From: Spirochaetaceae bacterium
GTDB lineage: Bacteria; Spirochaetota; Spirochaetia; Treponematales; Breznakiellaceae
Length of the DNA stretch: 5,996 nucleotides
Assembly (NCBI GenBank): GCA_031278575.1
Contig: JAITKD010000233.1
Location: forward strand, 1 to 5,996
Reading direction: 5' to 3'
This document shows positions 1-5,202 of the stretch, in pieces. The notes beneath the pieces are model-generated. The model ran no database searches, was not told the DNA's origin, and worked only from the letters and a program-made list of their open reading frames with translations. Numbering within the stretch: position 1 is the stretch's first letter; each line of letters begins with the position of its first letter. A program made the translations under genes and the position numbers.

Positions 1-893
1 GCACATGCGGTTGCCATAATATCCTCTTTGGGAACATCCCTGTGTTTGTTTAGCAAGCCATCAAGATATTCTCTGCTGTAATCAAGCCTCCAACCAGATC
101 TGGGGACCGGGCGTTTAAAAAACGGATGGTCCATAAACACATTGAATAATACATCGTTAATTTTTCCCCCAGCAGCAATATCGCCATTTTTGTCATAATC
201 TTTGTTAAATAATTTTTTTACAAGATAATCAGAAACGACATTTCCTGGCCCTGTATCAAATCCATGCATTTTATTTCTATCGCTTGAAGCAAGCTGTATA
301 TTAGCAATACCCCCTATGTTTAATGTCAAAACCGGCTTTTTCTCTTTGCGGAACAAGATAAAATCTAAATACGGCATCAAAGGAGCCGCACTTCCTCCAA
401 ACACATGATCTGCTTGCCGAAAATGAGTTACTGTATCAATATCAAGGAGATTCGCTATTACTGATGTATCACCCGTTTGATATCCGGCAGGATATTTCCC
501 CGATGACCAACGCATAACCCAGTTGTCTTTTTCTTCTTTGGACATATCGGAAATAGCCTTATGATCAGGCGGCTCTTGATATAATGTTTGAGTATCAAGC
601 CCAAGTACCTTTACATCCTTTGTGTTAATATTATTCTCTTTTATGAATTGAGTAGCAGCATTTGCAAAGACAGCACCTGCCATGTAATTCAATCTGTTGA
701 GACCTATCATATCGATTTTATTTTCAAAACACTCGAAAATGATTTTCTTGATATCCTCAGGCCATTCGTAAGATCCTCCTTTAATAAATTTTGGTACTTT
801 TGGGAAACCATCAGAATCAATTTCTGTTTCTGCTAATACCACATCAATTCCATCAAAAGACGATCCGCTATTCATTCCCATAATAAGATCCAT
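1..893 (-). CDS. AnmK-family sugar kinase (divergent), 3' end beyond the left edge
   Basis: This frame is open from an ATG at 893 to position 1, giving 297 codons with no stop, so the C-terminus lies outside the window. AnmK enzymes are cytoplasmic ATP-dependent kinases that open and phosphorylate 1,6-anhydro-N-acetylmuramic acid to MurNAc-6-phosphate during peptidoglycan recycling. Visible family landmarks are the N-terminal phosphate loop GMNSGSSFDGID (residues 6-17), YQTGDTSVIA (138-147), HFRQADHVFGGSAAPL (157-172, with the Asp expected to be the catalytic base at 162), LNIGGIANI (191-199), GFDTGPGNV (211-219) and YDKNGDIAAGGK (233-244). Differences from typical AnmK are MSGTS to NSGSS, HGQT to DTQT (100-103), roughly 20-30 extra residues before YQTGD, and PRSGWRLDYSREYL in place of PKSTGRE. 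The start is set by AGGAGG six bases upstream; Met5 and Met7 lack such a site. It overlaps the lacI-type gene by 26 bp and is probably translationally coupled to it. The fold is secure; the exact substrate is not. Confidence 0.85.
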   Translation of the reverse strand, partial: MDLIMGMNSGSSFDGIDVVLAETEIDSDGFPKVPKFIKGGSYEWPEDIKKIIFECFENKIDMIGLNRLNYMAGAVFANAATQFIKENNINTKDVKVLGLDTQTLYQEPPDHKAISDMSKEEKDNWVMRWSSGKYPAGYQTGDTSVIANLLDIDTVTHFRQADHVFGGSAAPLMPYLDFILFRKEKKPVLTLNIGGIANIQLASSDRNKMHGFDTGPGNVVSDYLVKKLFNKDYDKNGDIAAGGKINDVLFNVFMDHPFFKRPVPRSGWRLDYSREYLDGLLNKHRDVPKEDIMATAC

Positions 894-1947
894 TATAAAC
901 CTCCTGTAAAACCTTTATATCATCCTGACTGCGGCATGATTTTCTTTCTATCAGATTAGTTTCTAAGATTATTTCTTTTGGATGAACTTTCTCTTCTGAA
1001 TTTATTATTTCAAATAGATTTTTTACAGCTAGTTCGCCAATCTCATTTGCCTGCTGCGTTATAGTGGTAATATCAAATAATTTTGTTATTGCGTTATCAT
1101 CCCATGACAGAACAGAAATATCATCGGGGATAATAAGACCCATACGCTTTATTCCTGCCAAGATAGTACCTATAAGATTATCATTTAATACCATAATTGC
1201 CGTAATTGATTTATTTTTTGTCAACAGATTATCAACTGCGCTTAAAACACTGTCATCATCTTCATAATCAGCCGCTTCAATATAGTGTTCGTAAAAATTT
1301 ATTTTATAATTTTTTAATGCTTTTTTATATCCATTAATTCGGTCATTGACGGTTATAAAATTTCTTGTGGCAATCACGCCGATGTGCTTATGGCCTAATG
1401 ATATTAAATATTCAGTAGCTTTATAAGATCCGTTAAAGTTATCTGAATGAATTACAGCTTTATTTAAATTTCCTACCTTCCTGTCTATAAGGACTGTAGG
1501 TATGGTACTATCATATAAATAAAGATTTTCATTCTTAATTTTGTTATCTGCCATATAAGCGGGAGCAATAATAATTCCATCTATCCTTCTGCTGTATAAC
1601 GATTTTAAATGCATAATTTCTTTCTCAATATCTTCTTGCGAGTTACAGATGATTACATTGAAATGATTCTTTGTAGCGATTTGTTCTATGGCATAGATTA
1701 TTTCTGTAAAAAAATTATTTTTTATACTGCCGACTACAATAGCAATTATTTTTGTTGTTTTATTTCGCATACCCTGTGCCAAAGCATTAGGTACATAATT
1801 AAGCTTTTCTATAGCTGAAAGGACTTTTTGTTTTGTTTTTTCTGCGACAACACCATAATTTCCAATAACACGACCCACGGTAGCCTTGGAAACACCGGAA
1901 AATTCAGCGACTTCATTAATTGTAACAAAATCTTCTCTTTTGCTCAT
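868..1947 (-). CDS. LacI/GalR-family transcriptional repressor
   Basis: This 359-residue DNA-binding regulator has the complete LacI/GalR layout. The N-terminal helix-turn-helix spans about residues 8-30 (VTINEVAEFSGVSKATVGRV), followed by the hinge region NYVPNALAQGM (50-60). A periplasmic-binding-protein-like sensor domain starts near KIIAIVVGSIKNNFF (66-80), with strands such as RIDGIIIAPA (121-130) and a C-terminal part ending around LIERKSC. Family members bind a sugar or related metabolite and release their operators. The recognition helix reads TVGR where TVSR is usual. About 20 residues after ERKSC form an extended tail that overlaps the kinase start. The ATG at 1947 has a moderate AAAGGG site about six bases upstream. 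Two matching palindromic operators upstream imply autoregulation and control of the downstream kinase. The effector is unknown; a cell-wall amino sugar is an inference from the neighbour only. Confidence 0.95.
   Translation of the reverse strand: MSKREDFVTINEVAEFSGVSKATVGRVIGNYGVVAEKTKQKVLSAIEKLNYVPNALAQGMRNKTTKIIAIVVGSIKNNFFTEIIYAIEQIATKNHFNVIICNSQEDIEKEIMHLKSLYSRRIDGIIIAPAYMADNKIKNENLYLYDSTIPTVLIDRKVGNLNKAVIHSDNFNGSYKATEYLISLGHKHIGVIATRNFITVNDRINGYKKALKNYKINFYEHYIEAADYEDDDSVLSAVDNLLTKNKSITAIMVLNDNLIGTILAGIKRMGLIIPDDISVLSWDDNAITKLFDITTITQQANEIGELAVKNLFEIINSEEKVHPKEIILETNLIERKSCRSQDDIKVLQEVYNGSYYGNE
900..905 (-). promoter_or_regulatory. Strong Shine-Dalgarno site of the AnmK-family gene
   Basis: A perfect AGGAGG on the minus strand lies six bases before the ATG at 893, inside the last codons of the upstream repressor gene. 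It fixes the kinase start and allows translation to re-initiate from the overlapping repressor frame. Confidence 0.85.
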
Positions 1948-1959
1948 TTATATCCCTTT

Positions 1960-1975
1960 ATGAGAACGTTCTCAT
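1960..1975. promoter_or_regulatory. LacI-type operator O1 (proximal)
   Basis: This is a perfect 16-bp palindrome, ATGAGAACGTTCTCAT, with the central CpG typical of LacI/GalR operators. It starts 12 bp upstream of the repressor start codon and abuts the ribosome-binding region, downstream of the predicted promoter. A bound repressor could block elongation there or pair with the second operator. Confidence 0.85.
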
Positions 1976-2020
1976 TTTATTTTTTAAATCACCCTTTTAG
2001 GGAAAATAATCTATACTATA

Positions 2021-2036
2021 ATGAGAACGTTCTCTA
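2021..2036. promoter_or_regulatory. LacI-type operator O2 (distal)
   Basis: The core GAGAACGTTCTC (2023-2034) is a perfect 12-bp palindrome identical to the core of the operator at 1960-1975; the outer bases on one side diverge. Centre-to-centre distance is 61 bp, just under six helical turns. It lies immediately downstream of the predicted transcription start (about 2041, minus strand), where bound repressor would interfere with initiation. Confidence 0.85.
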
Positions 2037-2047
2037 TCCGTATTATT

Positions 2048-2076
2048 ATTTTACACCATTCTTTTTTTATTGTCAA
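2048..2076 (-). promoter_or_regulatory. Sigma-70 promoter of the repressor-kinase operon
   Basis: Read on the minus strand, TTGACA (2071-2076) is a perfect -35 and TAAAAT (2048-2053) a 5/6 -10, separated by exactly 17 bases. Predicted initiation is near 2041, giving a leader of about 94 nt that contains both operators. An AT-rich upstream region with two A7 tracts adds a plausible UP element. It is the only strong promoter match I found in the window. Confidence 0.8.
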
Positions 2077-2087
2077 GGAAATCTTGC

Positions 2088-2104
2088 AAAAAAAGTGAAA
2101 AAAA
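2088..2104. promoter_or_regulatory. Phased A-tracts, possible UP element or bend
   Basis: Two A7 runs on the plus strand (2088-2094 and 2098-2104) start exactly 10 bp apart, just upstream of the -35 of the minus-strand promoter (roughly -47 to -63 from the predicted start). A-tracts in helical phase are known to curve DNA, and AT-rich DNA here can contact the RNA polymerase alpha subunit. That function is inferred from position and composition alone. Confidence 0.4.
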
Positions 2105-2118
2105 TGGCGAAAACAGGG

Positions 2119-2147
2119 CCTGGTCCCCGTTTGGGGTCTGACCCCAG
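2119..2147. repeat. GC-rich REP-like palindrome at the composition boundary
   Basis: TGGGGTC-T-GACCCCA (2132-2146) is a perfect 7+7 inverted repeat around one base. It is preceded by CCCC (2125-2128), which can pair instead with the following GGGG across a 4-base loop, so two alternative hairpins are possible. It sits where AT-rich DNA gives way to GC-rich DNA. Such GGGGTC/GACCCC palindromes resemble dispersed REP-type elements seen with REP-associated Y1 transposases, but only one copy is present here and no transposase is nearby. Confidence 0.4.
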
Positions 2148-2287
2148 CGGACGCCTGGAAAGGTGACTGACGAACCGAAGGTTTGCGCCGTGCGCGTTAG
2201 GGTACAGTCAATTAGTTTTGGAACAGGCTCATTTTATGCGTTTGGCCTGTTGCCAGGGTTATCACGATTGATTAAGCTGAAAAAGTT
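2148..2287. other. Upstream region of pyrC with potential folded segment, no clear promoter
   Basis: This stretch has no convincing coding potential. TGACTG (2164-2169) can pair with CAGTCA (2205-2210), enclosing two smaller hairpins: CGAACC-GAA-GGTTTG (2171-2185, one G-U pair) and a GCGC/GCGC pair (2185-2188 with 2192-2195), which compete for base 2185. Further on, AACAGGC (2222-2228) pairs with GCCTGTT (2245-2251). No T-run follows, so none is an intrinsic terminator. TTGCCA (2250-2255) resembles a -35 but no acceptable -10 follows. The pyrC promoter therefore remains unassigned. Confidence 0.35.
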
Positions 2288-3688
2288 ATGGCACATCGGC
2301 TTGTATTAAAAAACTTCCGTCTGGTGGATGAAACCATGAACCGCTTCGGTTCGGTGGTGGTGGAGGACGGCCGTATCCGGGACCTGATCCCCGGTCCGGC
2401 CCCGGCCTTGTCCGGCGGCCGGGTCATCGACGGCGGCTGTTTAGGCAGCGCCGGGGAACCGCCGGCGCTCTTGCCCGCCCTGGTGGACCTCCACGCCCAT
2501 TTCCGGGACCCGGGTTTGGCGGAAAAAGACGCCGCGCTTCCCGCCGAAACCTGGGTTCTACAGGAAACCTGGTTTCTACAAGAGACCTTGGAGTCCGGAA
2601 GCCTGGCCGCCGCAGCCGGGGGGTACGGGACCGTGGTGTGTATGGCCAATACCAAACCGGTGATCGACACCCCCGAAAAGGCGGGCCTCCTCAAAGCCCG
2701 CTCCGATGCCCTGGGCCTCATCGACCTCTACCCGGCCCTGTCCCTTACCCGGGCAATGGAGGGCCGGGAACTTTCCGGCGTTAGGGACCTCTCCCGCCTT
2801 CCCCGGAGCGGCCCGGGGACCTATGTTCCCCGGCTCCTCTCCGAGGACGGCCGGGACGTGGCCGGGGACGGCATTTTTCTCGCGGCCCTCGCCGAGGCCC
2901 GCCGCCTGGGCCTCCCCGTTTCCTGCCACTGCGACGCCGGGGGCGCCGAGGCGGAGGCCGCCAAGGGGGCCGGTCAGCCCCGGGAGGTGTGGAGCCGCAT
3001 CGAGGAGAACCAGGGGACCCGCCGGGCCATAGCCCTGGGCCGGGAGGCGGGCTGCCATATCCACATCGCCCATGTGTCCACCGGGGAAGCGGTGGCTCTT
3101 GTTCGGGACTGCAAAAAGACCGTGAGCCCCGGAAACGGCCCGGCCTTTTCCCTTACCTGCGAGGCCGCCCCCCATCACATCGCCCTCACCGGGGAGGATG
3201 CCCGCCGCCTGGGGCCTGAATCCCACGGTCGGGTGAACCCGCCCCTGCGGACTGAGGCGGACCGCCGGGCCCTGATCGCCGGGATCCTGGACGGAACCAT
3301 CGACGCCATTGCCACGGACCACGCCCCCCATACCCAGGCCGGAAAAGCCGGGGGCGCGCCGGGTTTTATCGGCCTGGAAACGGCCTTTGGGGTGTGTTTT
3401 ACCGAACTGGTCCGGGAGGACGGGATAAGCCTCTCCCGGCTTTCCGCCCTGATGAGCGCCGTCCCCGCCCGGATCCTCGGCCTGGGGGGGGACCGGGGCC
3501 GGATCGCCCCGGGGTTCCGGGGGGACCTTTTTATCGCCGATACCGCCGCTGCCCGGACCGTAGGGGCGGAGCCCTTTAAGTCCCGGAGCCGTAATTCCCC
3601 TTTTTTAGGACGGGAACTTCGGGGAGTTGTCCTCATGACAATCCACGGGGGACGGCTTGTTTTTAATGCCCCCGTGGGTTATACTTAA
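2288..3688 (+). CDS. pyrC: Dihydroorotase, class I (PyrC)
   Basis: This cytoplasmic zinc amidohydrolase interconverts N-carbamoyl-L-aspartate and dihydroorotate, step 3 of de novo pyrimidine synthesis. Of its 466 residues, the visible active-site elements are HAHFRDPG (69-76, metal HxH and substrate Arg), ANTKP (120-124), LSEDG (184-188; its Asp is the usual metal ligand of class I enzymes), CHCD (213-216), HIAHVST (259-265), CEAAPHH (291-297), VNPPLR (316-321), TDHAPH (343-348) and APGFIGLE (357-364). The length slightly exceeds the usual 420-440. The excess is mainly CLGSAGEPPA (51-60) and an insertion at about 81-98 that includes the tandem ETWVLQ/ETWFLQ, encoded by an 18-bp duplication. 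ATG 2288 is the first start after an in-frame TAA 12 nt upstream; no good Shine-Dalgarno precedes it, yet the N-terminal strand pattern supports it. It leads a tight run with the VWA gene and pyrF. Confidence 0.95.
   Translation: MAHRLVLKNFRLVDETMNRFGSVVVEDGRIRDLIPGPAPALSGGRVIDGGCLGSAGEPPALLPALVDLHAHFRDPGLAEKDAALPAETWVLQETWFLQETLESGSLAAAAGGYGTVVCMANTKPVIDTPEKAGLLKARSDALGLIDLYPALSLTRAMEGRELSGVRDLSRLPRSGPGTYVPRLLSEDGRDVAGDGIFLAALAEARRLGLPVSCHCDAGGAEAEAAKGAGQPREVWSRIEENQGTRRAIALGREAGCHIHIAHVSTGEAVALVRDCKKTVSPGNGPAFSLTCEAAPHHIALTGEDARRLGPESHGRVNPPLRTEADRRALIAGILDGTIDAIATDHAPHTQAGKAGGAPGFIGLETAFGVCFTELVREDGISLSRLSALMSAVPARILGLGGDRGRIAPGFRGDLFIADTAAARTVGAEPFKSRSRNSPFLGRELRGVVLMTIHGGRLVFNAPVGYT
2546..2581 (+). 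repeat. 18-bp in-frame tandem duplication within pyrC
   Basis: Two adjacent 18-base units, 2546-2563 and 2564-2581, differ at two positions (unit positions 10 and 18) and encode ETWVLQ and ETWFLQ. A third, degenerate start (GAGACC) follows. It lies in an insertion between the HxH motif and the conserved ETLESGSLAAAAGG helix. Confidence 0.85.
3640..3680 (+). other. Strong stem-loop at the 3' end of pyrC
   Basis: CCACGGGGG (3643-3651) pairs perfectly with CCCCCGTGG (3669-3677). Three more pairs (A-T, A-T and T-G) extend the stem outward to 3640/3680, enclosing a 17-nt loop. It lies inside the last pyrC codons, ending 6 bases before the stop codon's first base. No T-tract follows, so it is not a standard intrinsic terminator. 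It could attenuate read-through, stabilise the 3' end of pyrC mRNA or mark a processing site ahead of the VWA gene. Confidence 0.5.
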
Positions 3689-3700
3689 AAAGTTCCACTA

Positions 3701-3706
3701 AGGAGG
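3701..3706 (+). promoter_or_regulatory. Strong Shine-Dalgarno site of the VWA gene
   Basis: AAGGAGGGG, with its AGGAGG core at 3701-3706, lies four bases before the ATG at 3711 in the 22-nt gap after pyrC. It is the strongest ribosome-binding site on the plus strand here, in contrast with pyrC and pyrF, and suggests the middle gene can be translated more strongly than its neighbours. Confidence 0.8.
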
Positions 3707-3710
3707 GGAT

Positions 3711-5195
3711 ATGAAATACCGAAGGGTATTTTTTGTTATCATAGCGCTTTCCCTTTCCCCGGCCGTCCTCGGGGCTTCCGGGGCCTCCCAGACTGTTTTT
3801 CCCGAAGACCAGGATTCCCCTCCGGCCGCCCGGGGTTATATTATTCCCCCCCAGGACGTGTGGCTTGACGCCTATATCAGCCAGGCTGATTACCATTATC
3901 CCGTCCCCAAGACCGATGCCTTCAACGTGATCCCCCTCGCGGATATCCGGGGGTCCACGGCCTATTTCCTTATCGGGTTCAAGGGTAAAAAGGAGAATTT
4001 TGGGGCCCTTCCCCTGATGAACCTTTGTTTTGTGATTGATACCAGCGTTTATATGGAACAGAATGAAAAACTTGAATGGGTCAAGGAATCTTTTCGGGCC
4101 TTTATTAACCAGGTCCGGGACAGGGATATCGTATCGGTGGTGGTTTTTGCGGATCAGGCGGAGCTTCTGGTTTCGCCTACCCTGATCCAAAACGAGGCCG
4201 ACCGGGACCGGTTTATCGACTTGATCGACTCCCTGGATCCCGGGGGAGGGGCCGATGTGTTCCAGGGTATGACCCTGGGGTATAACCAGGTGGCGGCCAA
4301 CTACCGGGATAATTACATCAACCGGGTGATCCTCCTCAGCGGCGGAAGGGACGGCAGCGGCCGGGGCAGGGAAGAGTTCCTGAATTTAAGCCGGTGGTAC
4401 AACCAGCAGGGTATTGATATATCCACCGTCGCCCTGGGAATGGAGAGTGATGTCAATCTCATGGCGGATATCGCCACCGTCAGCGAGGGGGCCAGCCGTT
4501 CCATCCTGGACTATGAGCTGATGGAGCAAGTCTTCGGCAATGACTTGGACCGGCTGGTGGTTCCCGCGGTGTGGCGGCTCAATCTGGAGATCGCCCTTGC
4601 CCCGGGGGTACGTTTCCGGGAAGCCTGGGGTTGTAATTATTGGATTGAAAATAACGTCTTTCATTATGCCCTGGGTACCCTGCATAACGGGGACAGCAAA
4701 ACCCTGATCGTCCTGGCGGATCTGGAAAGCGCCGTCCCCCCCGGGGCGGATCTGGGGACCTTCTCCCTATTATACACCGATACCCAGGGGAAATCCTGGC
4801 GGGTCGGCCCCTTTCCCCTGACCCCCGGTCCGGGGGTTTTACAGAACCGCCGGATGCTGACCGATCCCCGGATCCGGGAGGCCGAAGGGGTGATCGCCCT
4901 GGGGAAAAGCCTCATCGACGTCGGGAACCGGGCCGCCGCCATTAGCCAAGCCCAAGGCAGTTACGGGGCTTCCCGGAATGCCGGTTACGACAACGGGTAC
5001 TACGAATCGGCGGACCGTAAAGACAGAATTACCGCGGAATTGGAGAATTGCCTCACGATCATTCAAAGTACCTGGGATTATCTTGTCCACATCAGTAACA
5101 ACACCGAGGACATAGACTACGCCAAGGAACTACAGATCCTTGAGGATTACGAATACACCGTTAACCAAATGTACGACGATTATCTCTCCTACTAA
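3711..5195 (+). CDS. Exported von Willebrand factor A domain protein, function unknown
   Basis: This 494-residue protein begins with a Sec-type signal peptide: positive residues at 2-5, a hydrophobic core VFFVIIALSLSPAVL (6-20), and likely cleavage near residues 21-26. No lipobox Cys is present, so a soluble periplasmic or secreted product is expected. A VWA domain spans about 100-280, with the strands LCFVIDTSVYM (105-115) and INRVILLSGGRDGSG (203-217). The metal-ion-dependent adhesion site is eroded: DxSxS is D110-T-S112-V-Y114, the usual GGT region reads GGGAD (178-182), and the late Asp of LLTDG is replaced by Gly211. A beta-rich region (about 286-370) resembles the segment after VWA in YfbK-like proteins. 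The C-terminus (385-494) looks helical and is rich in Tyr, Asp and Glu. It lies 22 nt after pyrC and 7 nt before pyrF. GC is visibly lower than in both. VWA proteins usually mediate protein contacts; no partner is identified. Confidence 0.85.
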   Translation: MKYRRVFFVIIALSLSPAVLGASGASQTVFPEDQDSPPAARGYIIPPQDVWLDAYISQADYHYPVPKTDAFNVIPLADIRGSTAYFLIGFKGKKENFGALPLMNLCFVIDTSVYMEQNEKLEWVKESFRAFINQVRDRDIVSVVVFADQAELLVSPTLIQNEADRDRFIDLIDSLDPGGGADVFQGMTLGYNQVAANYRDNYINRVILLSGGRDGSGRGREEFLNLSRWYNQQGIDISTVALGMESDVNLMADIATVSEGASRSILDYELMEQVFGNDLDRLVVPAVWRLNLEIALAPGVRFREAWGCNYWIENNVFHYALGTLHNGDSKTLIVLADLESAVPPGADLGTFSLLYTDTQGKSWRVGPFPLTPGPGVLQNRRMLTDPRIREAEGVIALGKSLIDVGNRAAAISQAQGSYGASRNAGYDNGYYESADRKDRITAELENCLTIIQSTWDYLVHISNNTEDIDYAKELQILEDYEYTVNQMYDDYLSY

Positions 5196-5197
5196 GG
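5194..5197 (+). promoter_or_regulatory. Short ribosome-binding site of pyrF overlapping the VWA stop
   Basis: AAGG shares two bases with the TAA stop of the VWA gene and sits five bases before the pyrF ATG. The weak site and overlap suggest pyrF translation depends on ribosomes finishing the upstream gene. Confidence 0.5.
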
Positions 5198-5202
5198 CGT
5201 CT

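Noticed and set aside
588..836. Plus-strand ORF of 82 codons inside the AnmK-family gene
   Set aside because: It is antisense to a gene with clear family motifs and has no recognisable domain.
2017..2022. Plus-strand TATAAT as a divergent -10 toward pyrC
   Set aside because: No acceptable -35 lies 16-18 bases upstream, and a transcript would need to cross more than 260 nt including the junction before pyrC.
1828..2166. Plus-strand ORF of 112 codons across the operators and junction
   Set aside because: It runs antisense through the repressor's N-terminus and through regulatory palindromes; its composition is low-complexity and it has no ribosome-binding site.
2185..2204. GCGTTAGGG read as the end of an integron attC site
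   Set aside because: The required complementary CCTAACGC-type partner is absent upstream, and no integrase is present.
2250..2278. TTGCCA as -35 of a pyrC promoter
   Set aside because: The sequence 16-18 bases downstream (TTAAGC region) does not resemble a -10, and initiation would leave almost no leader.
2576..3331. Long minus-strand ORF of 251 codons within pyrC
   Set aside because: It is a shadow caused by high GC; pyrC is intact on the opposite strand, with all catalytic motifs.
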